A DNA stretch of 64,000 nucleotides from Prorocentrum cordatum (GCA_963575745.1 CAUYUJ010022048.1:480001-544000), one strand, 5' to 3'. Shown: positions 20,646-31,717, numbered from the stretch's first letter. The notes: a model not told the origin generated them from the sequence alone. Numbers and translations are program-made.

Positions 20646-21412
20646 AATGGGGCCCGTTAGGCCAGAGGGGAACGTGGTTTCGATATTATCGAATTTCCTA
20701 GGTGAAATGGGGTTCTTAGGGCAGATGCAAATCGAGGTGTCTCGAGCCCCAGCCCTTTCCCCGACGACCGACTTGAGCACGGACCACCTCAACGCCCCGT
20801 GGCGACGACAGACGACCATCGGGAGGATCCTGCCACCGTTGAGATGGGGCCCGTTAGGCCAGACGGGAACGCGGTTTCGATATGATCGAATGTCCCAAGG
20901 CCGAATGGGGCCCGTTAGGCCAGATGCAAATCCTCTCCCCGACGACCGCCTGGAACACGGACCGCCTCAGCGCCCCGTGACGACGACAGGCGACCATCCG
21001 GAGGATCCTGCCACGGTTGAAATGGGGCCCGCTAGGCCAAAAGGGAACGTGGTTTCGATATTATCGAGCTTCCAAGGTGAAATGGGGCCCGTTAGGCCAG
21101 GTGCAAATCGTGGTGTCTCGAGCCCCAGCCCCTTCCCCGACGGCCGCCTTGAGCGCGGACCACCTCAACGCCCCCCGACGAGGATGGGCGACCATCGGGA
21201 GGGTCCTGCCACCGTCGAGACGGGGCCCGTTAGGCCAAAAGGGAACGTGGTTTCGATATCATCGAATTTCCTAGGTGAAATGGGGCTCGTTCGGCCAGAT
21301 GCAAATCGCGGTGTCTCGAGCCCCTGCCCCCTCCCCGACGACCGCCTCGAGCACGGGCCACCTCGACGCCCAGTGGCGACTACAGACGACCATCTGAAGA
21401 CGACTTAGAAAG
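20641..21412 (+). repeat. 197-bp tandem repeat with an open frame (20647-21408)
   Basis: Four units start with TGGGGCCCGTTAGGCCA at 20648, 20845, 21023 and 21221; spacings are 197, 178 and 198, the second lacking ~20 bp. Each unit holds two half-related parts, one carrying AACGTGGTTTCGATATTATC. A 253-codon frame stays open and repeats peptides of the type PDDRLEHGPPQRPV. Expansion within a coding exon of the retroposed gene is plausible. Confidence 0.7.
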
Positions 21413-21632
21413 ACGTGACGCTTGCCCCCTCAGCGGGAACTCCGACCCCGCCACGAGACCGCGCCCTGGACCGGACCAAGGCAACGTTGGCGAACCCCCG
21501 CTCTCGAAGGACGATGCAGAACCGCCGCTCAGCCCGCCTGGCGCGGCGATCCTGCGCCACCATACCGCGGCAGAAGCGCCGCGCCCACTCGGTGACCCAG
21601 CAGGGCCCTTAGGGCAGGAGGACGTCTCCCCA

Positions 21633-23329
21633 ATGGACGTGGACGGCCCCCCCCTCGCCCCCCCCCCCCCCAGCCCGACAGCGCCCCGCAGCAGTGGGCC
21701 AACCATTGAGACAGGGGAGGCGACCAGCACTCGAGGAGCTCCGAACCGCCGACCAACTGGGGACCCAGTGCAGGTAGGAATACCCACAGCGAACCCGCGA
21801 ACCCGCGTCCACAGCCGAAGCCGAAGTCGCGGGCTGCCGCGACAGCCCCGACCCGGGCCCCGTCCTGGCCACACGCGCTGTTTCACGGCAGTCCGCCGCC
21901 GCCGCCGTTGCGGGCCAATCAGCGGCGCTCTCTTGGATCAGGCACCCGCAGGGGGCCCCGATCGCCGCCCTCCTCGGGCAGGCCGGACGCCCGCGCCGCG
22001 CGAGCGCCCCCTCTTCCAGCGATCGAGATCAGTCGCCGGTCGCCCCAGCGCGGGGCGAGGGCGCCGCCGCGATGGCCTCGCCCCGCGCTCCCCCTACCAT
22101 CCAGCCTCCTCCCGGTCTCCCTCTCCCCTCCCCAATGTCTCCGGAGACGCCATGGGGGCGGGCCGCGCCCCCCCGCCGCCCCACGGGCAGAGCCCCCCCA
22201 CGACGGGGCCCCCCCGGACTACCCGCAGTCCCCCGAGTGGTCCCCCAATAATGGACAGCGGGCCACCGTCGGCAGAGAGGGGGCCACAGACTCTGAGCCA
22301 GATGACGACGCCCTAAACTCGAGGAGGCTGCAAGACCGCACCGACGCCCACGCGAGGTGGATGGAACTCAACGCGCGCCCCAGGTCCGAGTCGCCTAAAA
22401 GCCGAGAGAGCGACGGCCCGGTCTGTGGCCCACGGGTTGCGGACTACGGATGCACAGGGAGAGGAGGCACCTTAGGGGCCCTCATGCGGAACTATCAGTT
22501 CGCCCATGGTCCCTGGAGGGAGCTCGACAGCAGGACGGGCGAGCGCACTCCGGCCCAAATCCACGACCTCGACATCTATAGCGCACTACTGTTGGAGCGC
22601 CGCCGCCCCGGCCGCCCAGGGATGAACCCGAGCTCCCCGTTGCGGCCGACGCCCCCCGACCCGCGCGACGGGTTGCCCTCCTCGGGGCGGCTAGCAGCCG
22701 CGAGCACCTTAACGCTGATGGACATGGCTGGACTGGCGCGGTCAATCACGGGGGCCGACCACGAGGGCAGGCTAGGGGGAATCAGACCAGGCCCAGTGCA
22801 GATACTAGCCTTCCGGTTCGCGCGCATCACTCACGACCCGCTGGTGCTCGACAGGTGCCCCGACAGTGACAGTCCACGCCCAGTGGAAGCGCAACTAGCG
22901 CGTCTGGAGTACGATGCACTAGCGGCAGCTGCGCACTACAGCGACATAGGCCTAGCAAAAATAGGCAGCACCCACCCAGACACCCTTTCAGCCCCCACCC
23001 TCCACTCGACGTTACACGACCCAGCCCCCAGAAGCATGTCGGGCCTGGGCAGACAGGACGGAGCGATCGATCCTATGGGCGACGAGACACGGGCCCGCCC
23101 AGAGACAATATTGTCCGGTTTCCCGACCACAGCAGCATCAGGGACTGGGCTAATACCAGCGGGATCTTCCCTTGCCGAGGAGACGACGTACTCGCGCTCG
23201 GACAAGAGGAACGCCCCCGCGGACCCACCCCTTGCCCCCCCCCCCGCGCCGGGCAATGCGGGCATGCCCCGCGGGCCGGGCGCGCGGGGCGCCTCGGGTG
23301 GAACGCGAGTGCACATCGGCTTCTTCTAG
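21633..23329 (+). pseudogene. Pro/Arg-rich then protein-like relic, frameshifted
   Basis: A frame starting MDVDGPPLAPPPPSPTAP (21633-22316) is Pro/Arg-rich. Near 22270 the better frame becomes the one ending at 23329, with SEPDDDALNSRRLQDRTDAH, LGALMRNYQFAHGPWRELDS, QIHDLDIYSALLLERRRPG, LTLMDMAGLARSITGADHEG and EAQLARLEYDALAAAAHYSD. That part has ordinary protein composition, but I recognise no family. It is part of the 20-29 kb retroposed locus. The frame change suggests an indel near 22270-22310. Confidence 0.4.
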
Positions 23330-23445
23330 ACCAGTATTTCTGCCCCACCATCCGCTGCATCTTCTGCAGGGCCTGATTACTCAGAGAACCCAGCTGCCCT
23401 CGGTCCTGCATCGCGCGCAGGCGGCTGGCCACTCCCTGGAGCATA

Positions 23446-24183
23446 GTGGACAACCTCATCGCGGTAGACGCCCAACCGCAAAACCACCCACTCGACGCAC
23501 CCGGGCAGGACTTATCTTTCCAACTCGCCAGAGTAGGTGCCAGACACGCCCCGATAGCAGAACACCTGTACACCCCGCGAGAACCAGGCACCGTAGACTA
23601 CACAGCGACACGGTTAATTGGTGAACTGCCCGGTGCGTGGAGATACATAACCACGCACCCAGGCTTCTACAGCAAAAGTTGCCTCCTCGACAGCCAGGCC
23701 CTCGGAGACAAACCCCAGCTCCGCGGCGCGGTCGCGGCCCTGGCTCTGCTCTGCGCTGCGCCCTCACACTGGGCGATCAACGCGCGCAGGCGAATGCGGG
23801 GCCTCGCCGAGACAAACCCTATCCACCCTGAACTGCACCAATGGTTCCCTCCTGTAGTCGGGAGGCCCAACATCGGGATGATACTTGCCCCTCCCATCGG
23901 CCCACCCAACGGTCAGTATATTACCCTGCCGGACGGCACCGCAGCCGAGCATGGAGACCCCACGTGGATCGCTGCCCAAATTGGAGGCGGCTACTTTGAC
24001 TAGGCCCTTCGCGACGCGGCAGCCCCCGACCACCAGGTCAGGGCAACCTCCTCCACCGAGGAGGCGGAAATGATGCGGGGCGCGTCGCAGGCAATCGCAA
24101 GGCGCGAGGGCCGCCCCATGCCCAGATGGGGGCCGACAGCTCCATCGGCAGGCCGGTCGTTGAGGCTGCCACGAGAAGGTTGA
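23446..24183 (+). pseudogene. Coding relic with in-frame TAG
   Basis: The frame reads MDNLIAVDAQPQNHPLDAPG, then YTATRLIGELPGAWRYITTH, AVAALALLCAAPSHWAINAR and NPIHPELHQWFPPVVGRPNI to TAG 24001-24003. It continues protein-like afterwards (ALRDAAAPDHQVRATSSTEE) to TGA 24181-24183. Ala/Pro-rich, no known family. One stop inside an otherwise continuous frame matches the decay seen across this locus. Confidence 0.4.
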
Positions 24184-24433
24184 CATCTGACCAGGCCCCT
24201 GGAGCCAGGAGACCGAACGCACATCCCCCCACGCAAGGCGCCAACCAGTCCGGACCAGGGCGGGACGCTGGCCCCACCGACGACCGCGCCCCCCCCACAC
24301 ACACACACCAGCGCCAGCAAACAGGGGCGACCAACAGGGCGTCGACCCCGAGCTCAGCGGCGACGAACAAAGACGCAGAGCAGCCCTCGCCTAAAACGTC
24401 AGAAGAATACGCGAGCTGGTCGCCTCCGATCGG

Positions 24434-25170
24434 GTGCCCCCAGGCATGACCTGGACCAGCATCTTGGCCCCCTTCATTTGGGGCACCGCCACAGATCAAG
24501 GTCGTAGAATACGGAGAAGAGCCTTTAGATCCTTCAGGGATGCAGGAATGGACAGCAGCGTCATAGACGCTGCGGCCGCGCGATGGAGTGAACAGGCAGT
24601 GCGCTCCTATCAGGATGCCCAGCGCGTAATCGCAGACAACGCGGCAATGCGCGGAGAGCGCCGCGCCGACGCCCCCCTTGCTGGGGGATACATTCCTCCC
24701 AGAATGCAAGAACACATGATGGAATGGCTCGATCCGCGCGGAACTCTCCAGACCAGCCCCCTAACAGGTGACAGGCGAGCCGGGGGGTCTGGAGCCGCTT
24801 ACGGGCGGAAAGGGCACGCTATAGACAGGCGCAAGAGCTGGTGACGAAGAGCAGGTCCCTCCGCACCAATGCAGGCCAGCGCCCACTCGGCAGAAGAATG
24901 TCCAGGGCCTCTGACCCAGCCCATCACGACGAGCAGCGCACCACCACCCCATGGCGCGCTGACATCAGACAGTTGCTGGGCAGAGGGCCCGCCACCAGCC
25001 GCGTCGCCACGTCGCTACCGGCCCTGTGCCCCGACGACGGATCCAGAGACGTATACTTAGACCAGGCCGCTTTCCTTCTCGACGCCAGGCAGCGAGACGA
25101 TGGGCAGAACGGCAGGCGCACACCCCACACCCCAGATTACAGGTCTTCCATCAGCGGGGACCGCGCGTGA
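24434..25170 (+). pseudogene. Two overlapping coding relics
   Basis: 24434-24844 (136 codons) includes AFRSFRDAGMDSSVIDAAAA, RWSEQAVRSYQDAQRVIADN and GGYIPPRMQEHMMEWLDPRG. 24841-25170, in another frame, continues with WRADIRQLLGRGPATSRVAT and RDVYLDQAAFLLDARQRDDG. They look like one protein broken by an indel near 24840. No family is recognised. Confidence 0.35.
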
Positions 25171-25179
25171 GCCCTGGCT

Positions 25180-25958
25180 CACGGGGTACTGATCGACGAC
25201 AGCCTTGGAAAAGAAGCCGGCAGCTGGATTTCGCTTGCCATTTGGCTCTGCCTAGCACTCCACTACCCTCCCCTGCTCCGACCCGTACTACAGGCGAGAG
25301 GCATGGCCCTAAGACCGTGAGATGCACACCCCCAGCTGACCTAGTTCTCCGACTTAGGGCGGACGGCGACGGACCTGATCTGCTTACGTACGCAACCATG
25401 GGTAACGAACACATCAGGACCCTCCTCGGGAGACTCGGCATGTCCGCTTGCTACACGAAAACAGAGGTCAACAAGATGGTCCGCGTCCTAAGCGGAAGCC
25501 TAGGCGAAGGCATCGCCTCCGTAGGTGCTCCCCCAGAGGACTCCACCCCCCTCCCCAGCAACGCCCCCGTCCCCGCCCCCTCGTGGGACTTCGGAGATGA
25601 CAGCTCTGTCTGCCTATGCTGTAGTGGAGAGCTGGTTGGGGCGGCGGAAGCACTGATCCCATGCGGTCACCGATTCCACAGTGACTGCCTCAGACAGTGG
25701 CGGCTCCTCCAGCCGGCTGTGTTCAGGAAAGGGGGCAGATCCATGCCCTTTCGCTTCCCGCAGTGTAGGACAGACGACAGGGGCGGCATCGCCGTCAGAT
25801 TCAGCGAACCGACGCACAACCCATAAGTAGAACCGGCAGACGATCCCCCCGACCTGTTACAGCTCCGCGACGGAACCATCCCGCCGCTCAGACGCGTCAT
25901 CAGGTTGGCTGAACTAGCAGACGCAATCCAGCAGCTCAGCCCAGAGTTAGACTGTTGA
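25180..25958 (+). pseudogene. RING-H2 finger protein relic lacking one zinc ligand
   Basis: In the frame ending at TAA 25824-25826, the C-terminal part reads DDSSVCLCCSGELVGAAEAL, IPCGHRFHSDCLRQWRLLQP and PFRFPQCRTD. This is a RING-H2 pattern: CxxC, then CxHxxHxxC, then a final pair where CPxC is expected; here that pair is FPQC, so the seventh ligand is Phe (TTC, one base from TGC). RING-H2 domains usually act as E3 ubiquitin ligases through eight ligands. After the TAA the same frame continues protein-like (DPPDLLQLRDGTIPPLRRVI) to TGA 25956-25958. Upstream, LVLRLRADGDGPDLLTYATM and TLLGRLGMSACYTKTEVNKM are coding-like; the start is unclear. Confidence 0.5.
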
Positions 25959-26340
25959 TGCGCGCTCCTCGTATCCCTCAGGAGGCCACATACCTACGTG
26001 ACCGTCGGGGACATGCGGAAAATCTACGCCCATATTCAAAACAGGAGGCGCAGACTGGTTGGCGGCAGCAGCAGCGCGCACGTGGACGACCCCCCCCGGC
26101 CCCCCCGCAGAAGGGGACTAAGCGGACCAGTCTAGTTCCACTGACTCAGCCCCCCCTTGACCTGAGCCCCCACCTGCCCCATGTAGGTAGGACAGGGTCA
26201 GGCAGATCTCCTTAATCGCTCACGCACGCTGGGCTCTCCTACTGGGGCGCAATCCTCCTGGCGACGCGCCGACATATCAAGGCCCACCCACGTTTCCATT
26301 CGCACTTCTTGTAGCGACAGCCAGGGAAGTTGCGGCAGAC
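25959..26340. other. Unassigned part of the retroposed locus
   Basis: Short coding-like pieces include the open frame entering 26341 (VATAREVAADLAASRRP), but no continuous ORF. It probably belongs to the surrounding decayed gene. Confidence 0.35.
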
Positions 26341-27939
26341 TTGGCGGCGTCTAGGCGACCGCACCTAGGACATAGCGCTATTGACGAAACAGAGGTCACC
26401 TACACCCTGGCTGGCCCGAACGCGTGGGAGCAAATCGAGTCCCTGGTCAGCGAGCGCTCGCTGTCCGGCAGAGGAGCAGCCGACAGCGCCCCAGTAGTAA
26501 TCCTGGCCGATACACAGGCCTCCCAGACAGAAGCTGCCCAGGCTGCCGCCCAAGCGGCAGGAGGCCCCTGCGGAATCATAGCCCGGGGATCAGACGGAGC
26601 GCCGAGCCCTGGCGGCCCAGGCCCGGTAGAAACACAGCCATGGCCAACGCCAGGTGGGGGTGCAGAACCGCCAGCAGGATCACACACTTGGTCCCAATCG
26701 GGAACCGTATAATTTAAGGCCGGGCGTGCAACCCCCCCAATGTAGCAGCTCATCGCGGCGCGATTCGACATGTCGGGCAGACCGGCCTATGCTGCGATCC
26801 CTCCCTCCATCGTGGCACGCTGGGGCGCAGCCAGCGCAGACGCGTCAGACGCCCTGCGCATCCTGGTGCCCGACAGCGGGAACGACGCCGTGGTAGCCCA
26901 GATCACCCGATGGCGGGGCGAGCTCGCCAGCTCGGAAAGTCCCCGCATCCTGGCCGACTGGGCTACCACGAGGATACAGCTACCGAAAGACGAGCTCCTA
27001 ATGGCACCAGGCCTAGAACCCTTCTTCCACCGCGTGCTCCGCTGCAGACCAGCGCGCCCCGACGCCGACGCCCGCGGATTCGAAATTCCGCCGGGCAACC
27101 TGCAGGCTGCAGCCCAAGCCTCCGCGATGCACCATGCCACGTCATGCACGTGGAGAATGCACGAAACTAGCGACTCAGTGCACATCCCCATGCCTAACCT
27201 TGCGCTCTGCCCGGCATGCGCAATCGTTTCTGCCGCAGCCAACGCCCTCGGCCATCGGGTAGGAATCTGCTCCACCGGCCTCCTCCTGCTGTGGATGTCC
27301 GAGAGAGCAGCAGCACCCGTGCTAAGGCACCTGCGCGACGAGATGCCGCGCGTCTTCGGACACGGCAATCCGAATCAGGCCCTCGCCCCTAGAAGGATCC
27401 TTTTGGAAGGTGCTTGGAATGGTGGCCTCTCCTGCGTCCGCCTCGCGGACCTGGGAGATGGTTTTCACTTGGGATGGAACCTTGCCGACATGGGCCAGTC
27501 TCGCCCGCAAGACGTCTTCGAGGCAGTTGGGGCCGCCGCGGGGCCCCGCTCTGCGGAGCAGATATCGACGGTGTACGCTTGGTTCCCTGACAGCTCAGAC
27601 TACAGACACACAGTTCAGATCAGGATCCGCCTGGTCGCTGCTGACGCGATGGCAGCCGCCTTTGCGGGAACCAGCCGCATCGCGATAGGCGCGCAGACAG
27701 TCCGGATCTCCCTGGCAACGCCCGCCAGGGACCCCGCCCATCGCAGCAATCGGGCTTCCCGGGAGCAGTAGGAGCACAGCGCCCTGGCGCGCGAGGCGAT
27801 CAGAGAAGCGCCGAGACGCGCCGTGCACTCCCAGATTCTCGAAGTCACGGCAAGGGACCGCCGCGGAGCACAAATCGGAAGTGCCCAGACCAGGGCCATG
27901 AGGGCCGACGCGTGGCCCCCCGGCCACAGCACCCTCTGA
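26341..27939 (+). pseudogene. Long coding relic with three in-frame stops
   Basis: One frame carries protein-like sequence throughout: AIDETEVTYTLAGPNAWEQI, then TAA 26710-26712 and TAG 26743-26745 within 12 codons, then MSGRPAYAAIPPSIVARWGA and PNLALCPACAIVSAAANALG (one CxxC), GLSCVRLADLGDGFHLGWNL, and a C-terminal AFAGTSRIAIGAQTVRISLA. After TAG 27769-27771 it continues EHSALAREAIREAPRRAVHS to TGA 27937-27939. I recognise no family. The single stops amid coding composition point to nonsense decay; read-through or editing is a less likely alternative. Confidence 0.45.
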
Positions 27940-28385
27940 CTCTACTCCGCGACAGCGGGGTCCGCGGGAGTGCAACTGCTCGCGAGAATGCGGCCACTAC
28001 CCCCCAGCCCCAACGGAGCGCCTCTCCCCGCGAGCTCCCGTGCATCACCTCCCAACGTAACAGAAGTCTGGCTGCGCGACAGCGCCAGAGCCCCGCAAAG
28101 GGAAGCCCCCGACGCCACCCCGACACAGAGACGACCTGCCCTCCGGCGGGCCAGCGCCGCCGCGGAGCGAGCGCCGGGACAAGTTGCGCGCCTTCAGGCC
28201 CCTCGTGCTCGTCGTGGCGAGTGGCGGCCTACGCTGGCGGAGCGACATGGCAATCCAGACCGACGGCAGCCTTGGAGGCCGCGCCGCGGCGCCGGCCACC
28301 TGGCCCGCGCAGACCGCGCAGGAGGTGGGCCGCGCCTCCGAGCGGCGGCGCTTCCGGCGAGTCGGCTCCGATCGGGCTTGGGGGG

Positions 28386-28889
28386 ATGCCCTCGAGACAG
28401 GGCTTCCGGCAGCAGGCCGACGGCAGTTGGTCGGGGGTGGCGCCCCTTGGCGCCGAGGCCGCCGCCGGGGACGGGCCCGATCCGCCGCCCGAGGCAGCGC
28501 CGGACTGGGAGGCCGACGCGCGCTTGCCAGAGGCGCCCGCCGATCTTTTGAAGTTAGGACAACGGCGCCTAGTGAGAGTGCAAAAATCGAATCGCTCCGA
28601 AGGGGTTCTCACACAAGAGGCTCGAGCGCTGGTGAAGGACTTCGCCCGCGCCGTGACGAGCGCGCGCGCCTGTGATATGAGGCAGCTACTCTTGCGCGAT
28701 CACATGTCGGCCGCTCGCCTTCGGTGGGGGCCGTGCCGAAGACTTCCCGCCCCTGGTCCAGATCCGAGATTTTCAAGCCCACAGCGTGGCCTGAGAAGTC
28801 CTCGGAGCCTTTCGGTGGACCGGCTCCGAGTTGAGTTCGCCGGACTTGCGCGCGCTTTTGAGAGTTGCAGCGCCAGCAAACATGAGTAG
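28386..28889 (+). CDS. Hypothetical ORF
   Basis: An ATG at 28386 opens a frame with GDGPDPPPEAAPDWEADARL, EAPADLLKLGQRRLVRVQKS and LTQEARALVKDFARAVTSAR, ending at 28889. The first two-thirds are protein-like; the tail is Arg/Ser/Pro-rich. It is the last coding-like piece of the 20-29 kb locus. No domain is recognised, and the same frame opens further upstream in low-complexity sequence, so the start is uncertain. Confidence 0.3.
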   Translation: MPSRQGFRQQADGSWSGVAPLGAEAAAGDGPDPPPEAAPDWEADARLPEAPADLLKLGQRRLVRVQKSNRSEGVLTQEARALVKDFARAVTSARACDMRQLLLRDHMSAARLRWGPCRRLPAPGPDPRFSSPQRGLRSPRSLSVDRLRVEFAGLARAFESCSASKHE

Positions 28890-29003
28890 ATGTTCTCCCA
28901 TCTGTTCAAGGCCACGTTTTAAGCGGAGCTTCTGATTGCCCGCAGCCCCCGAACCATGGCGATGTAGCGCCCTCCGTTTGCGCCGCTGCCCCTCGCCCCA
29001 GGT

Positions 29004-29024
29004 CCGTGGCCGGTTTGGCCCGAG
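29004..29024 (+). other. Weak DinoSL-like relic
   Basis: CCGTGGCCGGTTTGGCCCGA plus G matches DinoSL at 16 of 21 without gaps; four of the five differences are transitions. It directly abuts an ATG. In GC-rich DNA a chance match is possible. Confidence 0.3.
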
Positions 29025-29147
29025 ATGCGCAGCGTTCTTTCCGCGGCCTCTTTCAGCCTCGCGGCCCCCCGCGCCCCAGCGCCTGCGGCTCGGGCGACGC
29101 GGGAGGCCCTGTGGCTCGATGCGGCCAACAATAGCCATTCTATGTAG
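29025..29147 (+). CDS. 40-codon ORF abutting the DinoSL-like sequence
   Basis: ATG at 29025 directly follows the leader-like sequence and starts MRSVLSAASFSLAAPRAPAP, then ATREALWLDAANNSHSM to TAG 29145-29147. The N terminus (Ser/Ala/Arg-rich, few acids) resembles an organellar targeting peptide, which would fit the 5' end of a nuclear mRNA truncated on insertion. No homologue is recognised; a chance ORF is possible. Confidence 0.25.
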   Translation: MRSVLSAASFSLAAPRAPAPAARATREALWLDAANNSHSM

Positions 29148-29269
29148 TCGCCAAAAAGTATGTCTATGCGTTAGCCACGAAACATACACCTTCAGTTTGC
29201 AATTATATTGCGAAGGCCTTACGGCCGTTGCCGCCGACCCTGAAGATGACGAAAGACAACGCGAGGGGG

Positions 29270-29965
29270 GTGGCAGGGGGAGGAGGAGGAGGAGGGGGAG
29301 GAGGAGGCGGAAGGGAGTAGGAGGAGGAAGGGTGAAGGGGGAGGAGGAGGAGGCCTTATGGATGTTGGTTGGGATCTCTCGTGGTTGACCTCTCGGGGGC
29401 GTCTGGAAGCAACTTGAAGCCTCTTGGGGGCCGTTGTGGGGCCTCTTGGGGCCTCTTTTGGGCCTCTTTTGGGCCTCTTGGGGCTTCCGGAGGCCGTCTT
29501 CGGCGCATCTTGGGGGCGTCTTGGCGCCGCTCGGGGGCCTCCTGGGGCCTTTTGGGGGCCTCTTGGGGCTTCCCGGGGGCCTCTTAGGGCGGAAGTCTCG
29601 AATTCTCGGTTCCTCGTCCCCCTCTTGGCCGTTTCTTGGGCCCGTCTTGGGGCCCTATTGGGCCGTCTTGGGCGCCTCTTAGGCTGTCCTGGGGCCTTCT
29701 TGGGCCGTCTTGGGGCCCTCTTGTAGGCCTCTTGGGGCGCTCTTGGGGGCATCTTGGGGGCCTCTTGGGGGCCTCTTGGGCCGTCTTGGAGTGTCGGAAA
29801 GCCGAAAAGGCGAGAAGGCCAAAATCATTCAAAAACCGATGTAAAATTGACGATTTTGGCGCCTGGGGCTCTTGGGCGTCTTGGGCCATCGTTCGTCGAG
29901 TCGAGGCCCTCTTGTGCCCTTTCGGGGATGTCTTCTGTCGCTCTTGGCTCGTCTTGAAGCTTTTC
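29270..29965 (+). repeat. (GGA)n run followed by 12-bp array
   Basis: A purine GGA run (29272-29352) leads into GGGGCCTCTTGG-type units (29390-29965). The array is interrupted at 29797-29870 by GGAAAGCCGAAAAGGCGAG...AAAATCATTCAAAAACC, the segment shared with the other arrays. Confidence 0.8.
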
Positions 29966-30475
29966 TGAGCTCCGGGACCCCCCGGGGAGGATGCGCATTT
30001 GGGTGGCGACCCCCCCCGGGAACCCCCCCCGGCGACCCCCCCCCCCCCGCCCCCCCCCTCCCCCGGCGGGGAGGGTAGGGAGGGGCTTCGCCACGACTCA
30101 ACTACGACGTTGCTCAATGTCGCTTTGGCTCGCGCGCTCAAGGAGACGGGGAACGACGAAGACGACGAGGGGCAACGGAGACGGAGACGGCGAGGACACG
30201 ACGGAGACGACGACGACGACGACGACGACGGTGATCCACGCAAGACGACGACACCGGGATGCGTCTTCCACACGCCGACAGGGTCGGCGGATTTCTAGCA
30301 CGTCAGCAAATTCATCGGCGTACATGCGCGCGTTGGCCAAGTTATTGGCCGCCGCGCGCGTGGACAAGCGTCTCGCGCAAGCGCGCGCGTTGGCTGGTTT
30401 TTCCCCGCGTGGGATTTCCACCGACCGCCCCGCGTGGAACGCCCCGCCCCCGCCTGCCACGCCCCCCGGGAGAGA
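29966..30475. other. C-rich and CGA-rich spacer
   Basis: It holds a long C run (30006-30063), a GACGACGACG run (30200-30232) and GCGCGCG-rich sequence. No gene is supported. Confidence 0.55.
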
Positions 30476-30620
30476 GCGAGAGAGAGAGAGAGAGAGAAAA
30501 AAAAAAGAGAGAGAGAGAGATAAACAAATGAGAGAGAGAGAGAGAACACAACAACAAAACAAAACAAAAACAACTAGAGAGAGAGAGAGAGAGAACAAAC
30601 CAAACATATACACAGACAAA
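30476..30620 (+). repeat. (GA)n microsatellite with A-rich interruptions
   Basis: AGAGAGAG blocks alternate with AAAAAAA and ACAAAACAAAAC. On the minus strand this gives Leu/Ser ORFs resembling membrane segments; these are not genes. Confidence 0.9.
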
Positions 30621-30659
30621 CACATATGTGACGAGAAGGACGAGGACAAATATCAGAGG

Positions 30660-31577
30660 GCGAGGGGGGGGAGAGGGAGGAGGAGGGGGGTCGGAGTCGG
30701 GGGGCATCCAGAGGAACGCGGGGGAATCAAGCGGCGGGCGCAGGGATAAGGGGCCCCGTCGACGGGGCCTGCGCGCGCCCAATGTTGGACCAGCCTCGGG
30801 GGTGGCATTTCGGGCCCCAGGGCCGGCCTCCAGGAGCGGAGATCGCGCGTGGGCGACCCACGCGGCGCCGCAAACGAAGGTCCAATCGTCGCGCCTTCGG
30901 TCGGCGATTCGGCTCAAGCAGCGCGCAGCAGCGGGTCGAAGCGACCAGGCGCAACAACCATCCCGCTGGGGCGCAGCATCGCCAGCGCGTTCGAGGGGCG
31001 GCTTCGCAGACGCGGCATGCGCGCGCGCTCTGATCGACTCGTGCGCGATGAGGAAGGACATCGATTCACCCGCGCAGGCGATGACGGCTGCGGCGTCGGA
31101 TGCAGCGAGCGCCGCTGAGAGCGCTGCCTCGTCGCCGCCCGCGGCGTCACCGCCGCCGGCGGAGCAGGGCCGCCCGGCGGGGGCCATTGCCGCTCGTCGT
31201 CGTCGTCGTCGCCGCCGCCGGCCCCCCGCCGCTCGTCGTGGAGGAGGCCGAGGATCGGGCAGCTGATCGCGCTCATCTCTGCCGAGGTCCATCGTGTTTT
31301 TGGCAGCGATCAGCTGCCGGCCCCCCATGGGCGCACCTCCGCCGAGGTCGTCAATTTCGTTGCAGCGATTAGCTGCCGGCCCTGCCGAGGCTTTCCGCGT
31401 GCTTGCAGCGATCAGCTGCCTCGTGCGAACCTCTCGCGTATCTGGTCCAGCTGGTTCGGCGCCAGCCCCCCTGGGGCATCGCTGTCGCCCGCCCCCCCAC
31501 GCGATGGCCGCAAGGGTTCGTGTCGGTTGGGCTCGGACGAACGTGCCCCGTCCTTGCCAGTGGCCCCCTTCGCCCAA
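30660..31577. other. Region open on both strands, coding status unclear
   Basis: The plus frame ending at 31266 (FADAACARALIDSCAMRKDI, then Ala/Ser/Pro-rich) and a minus frame from 31577 (ASDAAAVIACAGESMSFLIA, RRRDDWTFVCGAAWVAHARS) overlap. The minus frame has somewhat better composition over 30780-31130 but runs into the GA microsatellite. Neither shows a recognisable domain. Confidence 0.25.
31258..31425 (+). repeat. Repeats of GCAGCGATCAGCTGC
   Basis: This near-palindromic 15-mer (one T variant) occurs at ~31302, 31359 and 31404, with a reversed GGCAGCTGATCGC at 31258; spacing is 57 and 45 bp. Confidence 0.6.
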
Positions 31578-31717
31578 GGCGTCGCGGCCACCCGCCGCTC
31601 CACCCGCGGGCCACCTAATGGGCGGCGTTCACATGCGCGACCCTCTCGCGCCAGTCATCCCCAGTTTCCAGTTTCGCGTGCGCGGGGCGCTCGGCGCTGG
31701 TCGCGTCGGTTGGCCCG

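Noticed and set aside
633-27939. Stop-codon reassignment as explanation for in-frame stops
   Set aside because: All three stop codons occur within frames, frameshifts are also present, and the intact retrotransposon ORF uses none internally; decay is simpler.
30295-30649. Minus-strand ORFs resembling multi-span membrane proteins
   Set aside because: They are translations of (GA)n/(CT)n as Leu/Ser; the same occurs at 57626-58020.
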